Shown piece after piece: positions 53,944-62,881 of a stretch of DNA of 64,000 bases. The translations under genes and the position numbers were made by a program. The stretch is from positions 24,393 through 88,392 of the forward strand of contig CAJUQT010000004.1 in the NCBI GenBank assembly GCA_910588225.1, in the 5' to 3' direction. The stretch is from an uncultured Acetatifactor sp. (GTDB lineage: Bacteria; Bacillota; Clostridia; Lachnospirales; Lachnospiraceae). Each line of letters starts with the position of its first letter. Within the stretch, counting starts at the first letter, position 1. Below the pieces are notes generated by a model. It had not been told where the DNA came from. It saw only the letters and a program-made list of their open reading frames with translations, and made no database searches.

Positions 53944-54936
53944 ATGCAGACAATTTATGTAGACAAAATCAGAACGGATGCATTTTCTTCTCTTCAAGAG
54001 GCTGTTTTGTCCGTACCGGACGACCGTCAGGAGACCGTCCGGATTCTGGTTGCCCCCGGGATTTATGAAGAAAAGATCTTTATCCGCAAGGAAAATCTGG
54101 AAATTGTGGGAGAAAACCCGGAGACCACCGTCTTCCGTTACGGGGATGGTGCGAGAAAGCCCCGCCCGGATCATTCCGGAGAATTGGGAACCTTTAATAC
54201 CGCCGTCATTCTGCTGGCAGGCAAGAATCTGCGTATGGAAAATATCACTGTGGAAAATACTGCCGGTCCCGGCCGCACCGCCGGACAGGCGCTGGCCCTC
54301 TATGCGGCTGCAGACAGGTGCAGCTTCCACAACTGCCGTTTCCTGGGGTGGCAGGATACCGTCTTTGCCGGAGAAGCTGTTCCCTGCAAAATAAAGAACC
54401 TGATGCTTCCCGACTTCTTCTGCCGTTCCTCCGTTCCCGTCGAGTATCCCGTTCTTCGCAATTATTTCGATAATTGTTATATCAGTGGTGACGTGGATTT
54501 CATTTTTGGACCGAATGTGGTATTTTTTGACCAGTGCGAGATTTTTTCCAAAAAACGTCAGAGTGAAGACCGCGCCTTTATCACCGCCGCCAGCACCCCG
54601 GCCGGCCAGGAATTCGGTCTTGTGTTCTCTCGCTGCAGGCTCACAGGCGACGGAGACCCTGCGTCCGTCTATCTGGGAAGACCCTGGAGAGATTTCGCCA
54701 AAACCGCTTTTGTCAGCTGCCATATGGACGGGCATATCTGCCCGGAAGGATGGCAGAACTGGGGAAAAGCCAGGGCGGAAGTCCTGTGCAGTTATGTGGA
54801 GTATGACAATGCAGGCCCCGGCGCCAGGACTCAGGCAAGGGCTTCCTTCAGCAGACAGCTGGCCCATCCCGGCCTTGCCGAATATTATTCCAGAGAAAAT
54901 GTTCTGGCCGGCGAGGATGGGTGGAATGGAGAATAA
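53944..54936 (+). CDS. Pectin methylesterase (CE8)
   Basis: A 330-residue parallel beta-helix enzyme that removes methyl groups from pectin. The family motifs are all present: APGIYEEKI, GQALALY, GWQDTVFAGE, ISGDVDFIFGPN and LGRPWRDF, the last two with the catalytic Asp and Arg. There is no signal peptide, which is unusual for an enzyme acting on a polymer and suggests action on imported oligomers. AAAGG lies 9 bases before ATG 53944. It appears to be transcribed alone. Confidence 0.94.
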   Translation: MQTIYVDKIRTDAFSSLQEAVLSVPDDRQETVRILVAPGIYEEKIFIRKENLEIVGENPETTVFRYGDGARKPRPDHSGELGTFNTAVILLAGKNLRMENITVENTAGPGRTAGQALALYAAADRCSFHNCRFLGWQDTVFAGEAVPCKIKNLMLPDFFCRSSVPVEYPVLRNYFDNCYISGDVDFIFGPNVVFFDQCEIFSKKRQSEDRAFITAASTPAGQEFGLVFSRCRLTGDGDPASVYLGRPWRDFAKTAFVSCHMDGHICPEGWQNWGKARAEVLCSYVEYDNAGPGARTQARASFSRQLAHPGLAEYYSRENVLAGEDGWNGE

Positions 54937-55232
54937 AGAGGTATTCCCACGATTTACAACAAATCCCCATATCTGCCGCCTCCTGTTCAAGACCGCTGAT
55001 TTTTCTTATTATCCTGTCTGTTTTTTATCATACTTCAGAACTTCTCATAAATCAATCTGGTAAAAATGGGGAAAATATTAGAAATCCATTTCAGATTCTT
55101 AAAAAATGTTTATTTAAGTCCCCAAATAGACTATACTATAGAAAAAGACAAATAAATTTGTCAATTAAACCAGAAAACTAAAAAACAGGAGGATGCTGCA
55201 GTAATTGCCTGTGCATCCGGAAATGAGGGACG
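54937..55232 (+). promoter_or_regulatory. Upstream region of the D-lactate dehydrogenase gene
   Basis: A TATACT box near 55132 is the best -10, with a weak -35 TTTATT. Farther on an AGGAGG touches an ATG that gives only three codons, and a small stem GGATGC/GCATCC (55191-55218) follows; this is probably not translated. No terminator for the pectinesterase was recognised. Confidence 0.35.
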
Positions 55233-56225
55233 ATGATGAAAATACTTTTTTATGACGCCAAAAATTATGACAGAGAAAGCTTTGAGGCATGCCTGCAGAA
55301 GTTTTCGGACATCACCATTGAATACACAAAGTCCGATCTGGACCCGCGAACCGCCGCTCTGGCGGAAGGTTTTGACGCCGTATGCGCCTTTGTCAGCTCC
55401 GACGCGGGCACACAGACTCTGGAAATTCTCCATGAAAAGGGAATCCGTCTGTTGCTGATGCGCTGTGCCGGGTTCAACAATGTGGATCTGCACACCGCCG
55501 AAAAATATGGCATTCGCGTCATGCGCGTTCCCGGCTATTCTCCGGAAGCCGTAGCAGAACATGCCATGGCACTGGCGCTGGCCAGCAACCGCAGACTGTA
55601 CAAATCTTACAACAAAGTCCGCGAAAATGATTTCAGCCTCAGCGGTCTGATGGGTTTTAACTTCTACCGAAAAACAGCCGGCATTATCGGCACCGGAAAA
55701 ATCGGAGCCGCCATGTGCCATATCTGCCGGGGCTTTGGGATGAAGGTGATCGCTTACGATGTGTATGAGAACCAGGCTCTGAAAGAGTTCGTGGAATATG
55801 TGTCTCTGGATCAACTGCTTTCCGACAGTGATGTCATTTCTCTCCACTGCCCGCTGATGGACTCCACTTACCACATCATTAACATTGATACGATCCGGAA
55901 AATGAAGGACGGCGTCATCCTGGTGAATACTTCCCGGGGCGCCCTGGTGAAAACCGATGACCTAATCGAGGGTATCCGCATGCATAAATTCGCAGGCGTG
56001 GGACTGGATGTGTACGAAGAAGAGACCAACAATGTCTTCGAGGACCGCTCCGACGAGATACTGGAGCATTCCACCACAGCCAGACTTCTCTCCTTCCCCA
56101 ATGTGATGATTACTTCCCATCAGGGTTTCTTCACCAGAGAAGCCCTGGAAGCCATTGCCACCACCACCTTGCAGAATGCCGTAGATTTTCTGGCTGGGAA
56201 AGCAAGCCCCAACGATGTAAAATAA
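55233..56225 (+). CDS. ldhA: D-lactate dehydrogenase
   Basis: A 330-residue NAD-dependent D-2-hydroxyacid dehydrogenase that reduces pyruvate to D-lactate in fermentation. It matches the LdhA pattern: MRCAGFNNVDL, VIGTGKIG-type site (IIGTGKIGAAMCHICRGFGM), ISLHCPL, VNTSRGALV, and SHQGFFTREAL with the catalytic His. Two adjacent ATGs (55233, 55236) follow GAGGGA; the first is given. It stands alone with a stem-loop behind it. Confidence 0.94.
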   Translation: MMKILFYDAKNYDRESFEACLQKFSDITIEYTKSDLDPRTAALAEGFDAVCAFVSSDAGTQTLEILHEKGIRLLLMRCAGFNNVDLHTAEKYGIRVMRVPGYSPEAVAEHAMALALASNRRLYKSYNKVRENDFSLSGLMGFNFYRKTAGIIGTGKIGAAMCHICRGFGMKVIAYDVYENQALKEFVEYVSLDQLLSDSDVISLHCPLMDSTYHIINIDTIRKMKDGVILVNTSRGALVKTDDLIEGIRMHKFAGVGLDVYEEETNNVFEDRSDEILEHSTTARLLSFPNVMITSHQGFFTREALEAIATTTLQNAVDFLAGKASPNDVK

Positions 56226-56270
56226 GAACCTTTCAGCCGCCTGTCTGAACTTTCATGCAGGATAATCCCC

Positions 56271-56306
56271 TCCGGGGAAGCCTGGCTAAAACAGCGCTTC
56301 CCCGGA
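56271..56306. terminator. Stem-loop after D-lactate dehydrogenase
   Basis: TCCGGGGAAGC pairs with GCTTCCCCGGA (11 bp) around a 14-base loop. No T run follows. It lies between the convergent ldhA and rhaM genes. Confidence 0.65.
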
Positions 56307-56385
56307 AATCCCTATTATGTCACATATGTTTCATCTGTTACGCTTTCGAAGTCATCCCAAAACAATGCCGACGGCAATATAAAAT

Positions 56386-56697
56386 TCAGTCCAGATGAAA
56401 TACCGTCTTCAGGTCAACGCTCACAGGACTGTTGTCAGGGTTTGTCTCCATGATGTCCGCCATGAAATCCCACCACTTGCGGTTGATTGCGGTATCCGCT
56501 CCCTTTGCCCACAGCTCTTCGTCTTCAATCTCTATATAGCCAAAGAGTGTCAGTGTCTCCCGGTCCAGGAAAATCGTATAATTTTTCCCGCCATGCTCGT
56601 GAATCATATCCTGCATCTGTGGCCACAGTTCATTATGCCTCTTCTCATATTCCGCCTCCTGGCCGGGGTAAAGCTTCATTTTAAATCCTTTAATCAT
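56386..56697 (-). CDS. rhaM: L-rhamnose mutarotase
   Basis: A 103-residue enzyme that interconverts the alpha and beta forms of L-rhamnose. MIKGFKMKLYPGQ, EKRHNELWP with the catalytic His21, NYTIFLDRETLTLFGYIE and the Trp pair in NRKWWDFMADIM are typical. ATG 56697 follows AGGAGG by 8 bases; the longer frame is not supported. No rhaA, rhaB or rhaD gene is next to it. It points to rhamnose as one product of the glycan degraded by this region. Confidence 0.93.
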   Translation of the reverse strand: MIKGFKMKLYPGQEAEYEKRHNELWPQMQDMIHEHGGKNYTIFLDRETLTLFGYIEIEDEELWAKGADTAINRKWWDFMADIMETNPDNSPVSVDLKTVFHLD

Positions 56698-57039
56698 GCT
56701 AAGTACCTCCTGCTTTATTTTCTGCATGCCTCTGCTTCCTTTTCCTATATCTGCATAAGGGCTTCCGCTCACTGTTCTGATTCCATGCAGCTGTTCAGAC
56801 CAGGCACGGAACCATTACTGAAATTATACTTCGCCTTCCGACCCCAGTCAACAATTGACGTATTCCTTTTACCGCATTATACTGTAGATATTATGCGACA
56901 GCCGGGCAGCCTTCAGCGACCTGCCGAACTGCTGTGCCGCCGGATAATCATTCGGACAGTTCGCCTTCTACAGGGCAGTTATACATCGGTGGCCTACGGC
57001 CGTCAGCAACGGACTACAGAAAGAAAGGCTGCATCTATC

Positions 57040-57567
57040 ATGGCAATCATCAAAAACATTCAGGAAAAATATATGAAAGAGGCCTTAAAACAGGCGAAAA
57101 AAGCTTATTCTCTGGGGGAGGTACCCATCGGCTGCGTTATTGTCCACGAAGGGAAGATTATCGGCCGGGGCTATAACCGACGCAACACGGACAAAAGTAC
57201 CCTGGCCCACGCGGAGATTACCGCCATCCGAAAAGCCAGTAAATATACAGGGGACTGGCGGCTGGAAGAATGCACTATCTACATTACGCTGGAGCCCTGC
57301 CAGATGTGTGCAGGAGCCATCATTCAGGCCCGCATCCCGGAAGTAGTCATGGGCTGCATGAATCCGAAGGCCGGATGCGGAGGGTCTGTTCTGAATATTC
57401 TGGAGAACCCTGAGTTTAATCACCAGGCGTCAGTGACCCGGGGGATTCTGGAAGAAGAATGCAGTAATTTGCTGAAACTATTTTTTACGGAGCTTCGGAA
57501 ACGCAATAAGCTGGAAAAGGAGGGTCGGAAGTCTCTTTCAGATTTTGTACTTCCTTCCCCAAAATAA
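57040..57567 (+). CDS. tadA: tRNA-specific adenosine deaminase
   Basis: A 175-residue deaminase that converts adenosine 34 to inosine in tRNA-Arg. HAEITAI (His57, Glu59) and PCQMC (Cys87, Cys90) form the zinc and catalytic site. ATG 57040 is used; 57073 is a possible shorter start with AGGA close upstream. The much longer open frame before it overlaps rhaM on the other strand and is not coding. C-terminal to the core is a Lys/Arg-rich tail. Confidence 0.93.
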   Translation: MAIIKNIQEKYMKEALKQAKKAYSLGEVPIGCVIVHEGKIIGRGYNRRNTDKSTLAHAEITAIRKASKYTGDWRLEECTIYITLEPCQMCAGAIIQARIPEVVMGCMNPKAGCGGSVLNILENPEFNHQASVTRGILEEECSNLLKLFFTELRKRNKLEKEGRKSLSDFVLPSPK

Positions 57568-57570
57568 TTC

Positions 57571-57612
57571 TTGCATTCCGCCTTCTTTTATGATATCATT
57601 TTAATATCATAA
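57571..57612 (+). promoter_or_regulatory. Promoter and inverted repeat before the SPFH gene
   Basis: TTGCAT (57571-57576) and TATCAT (57594-57599) are 17 bases apart. TTATGATAT (57588-57596) and ATATCATAA (57604-57612) form a perfect inverted repeat over the -10 and start region, a good candidate site for the ribbon-helix-helix protein encoded at 58690. Confidence 0.55.
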
Positions 57613-57655
57613 AGATATGTCTATTGAAGCTATCTGTAAAGAGGAGGTACTATCC

Positions 57656-58687
57656 ATGAATGAGAAGATTTTAAATGGAAAGAAAAACGGAATGAGTGTA
57701 TTGCTGCTCGTTGTTGTAATGTATGCCGTCGCCATCGCCGCGATGATTTTCTCCGGCATCAGTCTGGCGCAGGGCGCAAACGCCCTGAATGTCACCGGTC
57801 TGGTAGCGGGCATTGTCGTTACCAGTCTTGGATGGATTCTTCTGCTGGGTCTCAAGGTGCTGAAGCCCCAGGAAGCACTGGTGCTGACTCTGTTCGGAAA
57901 ATATATCGGCACGCTGAAGGAAAATGGTTTCTATTATGTCAATCCATTCTGCGTGGGTGTCAATCCGGCTTCCAGGACAAAGCTCAGCCAGAGCGGCGAT
58001 GTGTCAGAGACCGGCGGACTGACTGCACTGGTAAACAGTACTCAGAACATGAGCCTCACCGGTGATTATGGCAGCAAAAAGCTTTCCCTGAAGATCATGA
58101 CCCTCAACAACAGCCGTCAGAAAATCAACGACTGTCTGGGAAATCCCATTGAAATCGGAATTGCCGTTACCTGGAAAATTGTGGACACGGCAAAAGCGGT
58201 GTTCAATGTGGACAATTACAAGGAATTCCTTTCCCTGCAGTGCGACAGCGCTCTGCGCCATGTGGTCCGCATTTACCCTTACGATGTGGCTCCCAATGTG
58301 GATACCACCGGAGACGGCGTTGCCGATGAAGGCAGCCTGCGCGGTTCCAGTGAGATCGTCGCTGTCCGGATTCGGGATGAAATTCAGAAGCGCGTGACGG
58401 AAGCTGGTATTGAAATTGTAGAGGCACGGATTACTTACCTGGCCTACGCCCCCGAAATCGCGGCAGTTATGCTGCAGCGTCAGCAGGCTTCCGCAATTAT
58501 CGATGCCCGCAAAATGATCGTGGATGGTGCTGTGGGTATGGTGGAAATGGCGCTGGAACGCCTGAATGAGAAGGATGTGGTACAACTGGATGAGGAGCGT
58601 AAAGCGGCAATGGTCTCCAATCTTCTGGTAGTACTGTGCGGCAATCATGACGCACAGCCGGTTGTAAATTCCGGGAGTCTGTACTGA
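57656..58687 (+). CDS. SPFH/band-7 domain membrane protein
   Basis: A 343-residue protein with two N-terminal hydrophobic helices (about 12-35 and 45-68). The SPFH domain follows ([19 protein letters not shown], then [18 protein letters not shown]), with a helical C-terminus. Such proteins form large membrane-associated assemblies. GAGGAGG lies 8 bases before ATG 57656. It is followed after two bases by a ribbon-helix-helix gene and likely forms a two-gene operon with it. Confidence 0.9.
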   Translation: MNEKILNGKKNGMSVLLLVVVMYAVAIAAMIFSGISLAQGANALNVTGLVAGIVVTSLGWILLLGLKVLKPQEALVLTLFGKYIGTLKENGFYYVNPFCVGVNPASRTKLSQSGDVSETGGLTALVNSTQNMSLTGDYGSKKLSLKIMTLNNSRQKINDCLGNPIEIGIAVTWKIVDTAKAVFNVDNYKEFLSLQCDSALRHVVRIYPYDVAPNVDTTGDGVADEGSLRGSSEIVAVRIRDEIQKRVTEAGIEIVEARITYLAYAPEIAAVMLQRQQASAIIDARKMIVDGAVGMVEMALERLNEKDVVQLDEERKAAMVSNLLVVLCGNHDAQPVVNSGSLY

Positions 58688-58689
58688 TT

Positions 58690-58887
58690 ATGGCTGACAC
58701 CAAAAAGCAGGTTCCGCTCAGATTATCACCCAAATTATACGATGCCATTGCCGCCTGGGCGGAGGACGATTTCCGCTCCGTAAACGGGCAGATCGAGTAT
58801 CTGTTGACGGAATGTGTGAGACAGCGTAAAAAGAACGGAAAGTATGCTCCGGAAGAACTGGATGTTCCCCCGGAACTGGATATATAA
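58690..58887 (+). CDS. Small ribbon-helix-helix DNA-binding protein
   Basis: The 65-residue product has the Arc-like pattern [38 protein letters not shown]: a beta strand followed by two helices. It starts two bases after the SPFH stop, so it is translated with it. It may regulate that operon through the inverted repeat at 57588-57612. No toxin partner is present. Confidence 0.85.
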   Translation: MADTKKQVPLRLSPKLYDAIAAWAEDDFRSVNGQIEYLLTECVRQRKKNGKYAPEELDVPPELDI

Positions 58888-58959
58888 GATACAGGACGTG
58901 TGAGGTTTTAGCCTCATACGTCTTTTTGATATTATTATAATATTCTCAATGATTCGCCG

Positions 58960-59024
58960 AAAATTATTGACAAACAATAATTTTCATGATACTCTGAGTG
59001 CAGAATTATTGCAAAACAATAATT
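58960..59024 (+). promoter_or_regulatory. Promoter with two palindromic operators
   Basis: TTGACA (58967-58972) and TACTCT (58990-58995) are 17 bases apart. AAAATTATTG/CAATAATTTT (58960-58984) overlaps the -35, and AATTATTG/CAATAATT (59004-59024) lies just after the start. Their centres are 42 bases, about four helix turns, apart. A small Cro-like repressor encoded in the operon is the likely binder. Confidence 0.75.
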
Positions 59025-59122
59025 TTACTTTTTGTCATTTTCAGCAATTTTTCTGTTTACGGCGATATTGCCTTTTGCGGCAGTTTTGCCGTCTGCACAG
59101 CAAATTTTATCAGGAGGCCAGC

Positions 59123-60001
59123 ATGAAATACATCACATTCCCCTGGGAACAGCTGGGCGCGCTTCTGCGCGGACTGTCCCTGTCCGGCTTCGCCGGCAAC
59201 ATCACAGCATGGATACTGTTTCTCATTATCGGCGCACTTCCCCTGGTAATCTGCGCCGTACTGGCAGCCCGGCACAGGCTCCGTCAGGCGGATATATTGC
59301 TGCCTGTACTGACGATTGTGCTCTATGTCGCCCTCTGGTTCTTCACAAATCCCACCTATATGGATTTGTACCTCTCTCCCATTCCCATGGAGGGATTCTC
59401 AAAATATTCCCTGGCAGCGGCAATTATCTGCACTTTTCTGACATGGATTCTGCTGCGCTTCCTGCATAATGAGGAAAAGCCGGAACGCCGCAGACTTTTG
59501 ATCGGCCTGCAGATGCTGCTGTCTGTTTATGCACTGGTTCTGACTGCAGGCAGCCTGTGGCAAAGCAGCATCGAATTCATTGCCGCCCGGCAGGAACTGG
59601 AAGAAATGAACACTGCAGCGGACCGCATGCAGCTGAATGTCAGCACCATTTTTCTGACGCTTCAGGCCCTCACCGAGCTCTTTCCCTCCATCGCGGAGGC
59701 TCTTCTGCTGATTATGGCCGCATTCTTCATCGGAAGCTTTGCGAAAACCCCCTTCGGCGCGGGAACCCTTTCCAGACTGGAAAAGCTGAAAAAAACCAGC
59801 GGACAGATTCTGGTCCTGATCCTGCTCACCAACCTGGGATTTACCCTCCTTCAGCTGCTTTTCTCCGGATACATTTTAAACAGTTCCTACCGGCTTCTCT
59901 TCCCTCTGACAGAAATCATTGTGGTCCTGGGCATCCGGATGCTGAGCCTGCTTTATCTGGACGGCAAACGCCTGAAAGAAGACAATGATATGATTATATA
60001 G
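59123..60001 (+). CDS. DUF2975-like multi-pass membrane protein
   Basis: A 292-residue protein with about seven hydrophobic helices; the C-terminus LSLLYLDGKRLKEDNDMII resembles the end of DUF2975 proteins. ATG 59123 follows AGGAGG by 5 bases. It is followed by a small Cro/C1-type gene, the usual pairing of DUF2975. It is longer than the typical 160-residue member. Function is unknown; a membrane partner that controls the regulator is plausible. Confidence 0.7.
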   Translation: MKYITFPWEQLGALLRGLSLSGFAGNITAWILFLIIGALPLVICAVLAARHRLRQADILLPVLTIVLYVALWFFTNPTYMDLYLSPIPMEGFSKYSLAAAIICTFLTWILLRFLHNEEKPERRRLLIGLQMLLSVYALVLTAGSLWQSSIEFIAARQELEEMNTAADRMQLNVSTIFLTLQALTELFPSIAEALLLIMAAFFIGSFAKTPFGAGTLSRLEKLKKTSGQILVLILLTNLGFTLLQLLFSGYILNSSYRLLFPLTEIIVVLGIRMLSLLYLDGKRLKEDNDMII

Positions 60002-60011
60002 GTGAATCACT

Positions 60012-60248
60012 ATGGCAATACAAATTTATCTGGATGAAATATTAAAAGAACGCCGCATGACTTCCAAAGAGCTGTGCAAACTGGTGAATATCACCGAAGC
60101 AAACCTTTCTATCCTGCGCAGCGGCAAGGCAAAGGGAGTCCGTTTCGGCACTGTCAATAAGATATGCTACTATCTGCAATGCGACGTGGGTGACATTCTG
60201 AAGTTCGACGGCAACCTGGACGAGGAGGATTCTGACAATGAACAATAA
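60012..60248 (+). CDS. Small Cro/C1-type (YozG-like) DNA-binding protein
   Basis: A 78-residue regulator: ILKERRMTSKELCKLVNITEANLSILRSGKAKGVRF is the helix-turn-helix, and CDVGDILKF ends the domain. It lies 10 bases after the membrane protein, and its 3' end overlaps the next gene by 11 bases. The two palindromes at 58960-59024 are its likely target. Confidence 0.88.
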   Translation: MAIQIYLDEILKERRMTSKELCKLVNITEANLSILRSGKAKGVRFGTVNKICYYLQCDVGDILKFDGNLDEEDSDNEQ

Positions 60249-61263
60249 GCGAATGCAAATATCTTTATTCCATATATTAAGAAGCGGAAAGGCAAGCAGC
60301 AGAAGTCATTCCCGAAAAAAAATATCAGCCGTATCCCTCTGTTTGGCAGCTGTTCTCTCACTGAGCGGCTGCAGCCTGGCCCTGGCGGAAGCCCTGCCCG
60401 GCCCCGGGCAGGACAGACTGGCCGGTATCTTTGTGACCACGGACTATATCCTTCTGGGCGAACCGGAAATCCAGGTAAACAACCAAGGAGAAATAACCAT
60501 AAAAGAGACCACAGAGAAGATTTACGGCACACTCAATAAAGAAAATGACAGTACACAGCCTCCCATCGTTTTTCCCGGCCTGGAAGGCTATGGTTTCTAC
60601 TGCCTGGAATTTCCGGAAAAAGATTTCGGCAGTACCGGCATTGCAATTACAGGCAATGGCAGCGGAGAGCACATGGTCAACTATTATACCGGCGATGACC
60701 TGTTTACGGATTTGCATTTTTCTTCCACAAATGAAGAGGAATACGCCGAAGGTTCTCTCTATACCAGCCCGGATACCCGCCTTGTTTACTATTTTAATCC
60801 GGTATACCAGCAGAAAGACGGTCAGGTATACCTGCTGCCCGGCACCGGCATTTCCACAGACTCTTTCGTAGACGGCCAGCGGTACAGCCATGACACCTCG
60901 CAGTCCATAAGCCGGAATACAGACGGAAAAGAAGAAACGAGAAGCTATCGCTTTAAAATCAATATCGTCGCGGCTGACCCGCTCATCGACACAGAATTGC
61001 TCTTCATGAGCGAAGACCATCAACTTCTCCGGTCTCTGACTGCAGCACAGCTGGACGCTCTTTTTGAAAAGGAACTCCCGCAGCTGGAGCTTACCTCAGA
61101 TATTGCCTATCTGATTCTGCGGCAAAAAACGAAGGACAGCGGCGAAAGCACTCATCGGCTTTTTGACCGCGGCACAGAAACCCTGACCTACATGGTGCCT
61201 GCGGAAAATCATCTGCTGCGAGAGCTTCAGCTTCCCCTGATCTGGCAGGACGCAGATCAGTAA
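60238..61263 (+). CDS. Hypothetical secreted lipoprotein of the HTH operon
   Basis: A 341-residue protein with a long basic N-terminus, a hydrophobic stretch and lipobox LSLSGC at Cys45. The rest is a beta-rich domain with no family I recognise, including DRLAGIFVTTDYILLG. GAGGAGG within the previous gene lies 9 bases before ATG 60238, so translation is coupled. It probably works at the membrane with the DUF2975-like protein, perhaps as its extracellular sensor. Confidence 0.75.
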   Translation: MNNKRMQISLFHILRSGKASSRSHSRKKISAVSLCLAAVLSLSGCSLALAEALPGPGQDRLAGIFVTTDYILLGEPEIQVNNQGEITIKETTEKIYGTLNKENDSTQPPIVFPGLEGYGFYCLEFPEKDFGSTGIAITGNGSGEHMVNYYTGDDLFTDLHFSSTNEEEYAEGSLYTSPDTRLVYYFNPVYQQKDGQVYLLPGTGISTDSFVDGQRYSHDTSQSISRNTDGKEETRSYRFKINIVAADPLIDTELLFMSEDHQLLRSLTAAQLDALFEKELPQLELTSDIAYLILRQKTKDSGESTHRLFDRGTETLTYMVPAENHLLRELQLPLIWQDADQ

Positions 61264-61273
61264 GCGGCAGCTT

Positions 61274-62557
61274 TTATCCCCGGCGCTCCCTGCGGCGCCG
61301 GCATGTCATTTTATAAAGCTCCTCTGCGGCCAGGCGGGTCTTCGCCACCACATCGGCGCCTTCCCCGGGAAAGCAATAGTAAAGCACATCCCCATTCCCA
61401 ATGCAGATCATATCTCCCACTTCATACCAGTAATAGTCGGAATACAGGCTGTAGGAAGCCCCGGGCTTCTGGGCATAATCCAGCCTGCCGTCACAGCCTG
61501 TGAGATGAAATCCCTCCGCAGTGTGCACCAGACGTCCGCTGCCCACCCTGTAAATGCATTTGCTGTTAACCATCATGCAGATTGTAACGGGGACATCCAG
61601 GCAATAAGTACCGTTCTCCAGCTCTTTCCGCACACTTTCCCGCTCCCAGCAGTACCAGTCCGGAATATGCCTGAATTCTGTCTCCCCGTCCACCGCTTCC
61701 ATATAACCATATTCCGTCAGTTCATATCTCTTCCCGCATTCACCACAGGAAAGCTTTGTACCTTCCCCCAGCATCTTTCCCTCTGTCCCGCAATGAGAAC
61801 ATTTATACAAAACCCGGTTCAGGCAGTCAGCCCGAAAGGCTTCCGCTACCCGAATGTTATTCTCCTGCTGCCAGCGGAAATTATCAAAAGAAAACTGCTT
61901 CTGCAGAATCTCGTTCAGCTCTTCCGCCGATTTCTCCCAGATTTCCTCCGGCGACAGCAGATATTCCGCATCCGCCGACACATCCACCCTGCGAAGCTTC
62001 AGATTGTTGTAAAGGGGGTCCCTGGCAAAAGCGCCGTAAGTGCGGATCATGATCACAGGGACTCCCAAAATCTTCAGGCATTTCCCCATACTGTCCGGCA
62101 GTGGCGTGGCCGTACCGTCAAAGCTGTAACTGGCCTCGGGAAACATCAGCACGGAACTGTTCTCCTTCTTCAGCGCATGAAGCATATCCCGTACCAAAGT
62201 CATATCCGTGATGAATTTCTTCGTGGGAATGCATCCGACGGCACGCATAAGCCAGTTTTTCCCCACAAATCCGTCCGATGTACACACAATATTAAAAGGG
62301 CGGGGATACAGTATGGACGCTGCAATTTTCAGGTCGATAAAGCTGGAATGGTTCATGAGAATCAGACAGGGTTCTCTCCTCCCCAGCCTTTCCATGCCTG
62401 TCTTCCGACAGGTAAAATTAGTCGCCCGCAAATCCGGCATGGACAATAGCTTCAGCAGCAGCCGGAAAATCCACAGCGGCCGCACAGGACTCCTGTGCCG
62501 TTCCACTGGCTGTGCCAGTACTTCTTCATAAGCCGCATCCTTTATTTTTATCTTCAT
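61274..62557 (-). CDS. Lysophospholipid acyltransferase with zinc ribbon
   Basis: A 427-residue protein. The PlsC-type acyltransferase domain has NHSSFIDL (HxxxxD) near residue 70 and MFPEASYSFDGTA near 140. A CSHCG-x-CGECG zinc ribbon follows near 260, then a C-terminal beta-rich domain of about 150 residues. It should add a fatty acyl chain to a lysophosphatidic acid or related lipid at the membrane. The zinc ribbon and the tail are not part of plain PlsC. The ribosome site (GGGGCGGG) is weak. Confidence 0.85.
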   Translation of the reverse strand: MKIKIKDAAYEEVLAQPVERHRSPVRPLWIFRLLLKLLSMPDLRATNFTCRKTGMERLGRREPCLILMNHSSFIDLKIAASILYPRPFNIVCTSDGFVGKNWLMRAVGCIPTKKFITDMTLVRDMLHALKKENSSVLMFPEASYSFDGTATPLPDSMGKCLKILGVPVIMIRTYGAFARDPLYNNLKLRRVDVSADAEYLLSPEEIWEKSAEELNEILQKQFSFDNFRWQQENNIRVAEAFRADCLNRVLYKCSHCGTEGKMLGEGTKLSCGECGKRYELTEYGYMEAVDGETEFRHIPDWYCWERESVRKELENGTYCLDVPVTICMMVNSKCIYRVGSGRLVHTAEGFHLTGCDGRLDYAQKPGASYSLYSDYYWYEVGDMICIGNGDVLYYCFPGEGADVVAKTRLAAEELYKMTCRRRRERRG

Positions 62558-62881
62558 GTAATCCCGCCCCTCAGTTTTCTCTTCTTTACCGCCTTTTCCT
62601 GCCCATTATAACATTATTCTGTCAAAAAAGGAACTGAATTTTCAAGTCTTCTTGACGTATTCTTTATAGTTGTCGTACAATACTTTAACATACCTGTCTG
62701 AAAGCACGTTACCTGTTTCTATTGTGCGTCAGTTTTTATTGCTTTTTTACAATAAAAGTGTATGATAGTTTTTAACGATTAACAATTTCAACCACGAGAT
62801 TTGTGTTTGCGTGCTGCTTTTCACAAACTCGAAATCCTCCGATGGATTTGCGAAGCAAAGCAGCACAGAAATGAGGCAAAA
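62558..62881 (+). promoter_or_regulatory. hflK promoter region and leader hairpin
   Basis: Two promoters fit: TTGACG (62652-62657) with TACAAT (62676-62681), 18 apart, and TTGCTT (62739-62744) with TATGAT (62761-62766), 16 apart. GTGCTGCTTT (62811-62820) pairs with AAAGCAGCAC (62857-62866), enclosing a smaller stem AAATCC/GGATTT, just before the ribosome site. The first 80 bases show nothing else. Confidence 0.55.

Noticed and set aside
55187-55204. AGGAGG followed at once by a three-codon frame before ldhA
   Set aside because: The ribosome site touches the ATG, too close for normal initiation, and the frame is trivial.
56395-57039. Long N-terminal extension of the tadA frame
   Set aside because: It overlaps rhaM on the other strand, has no family match and no ribosome site; the enzyme begins at 57040.
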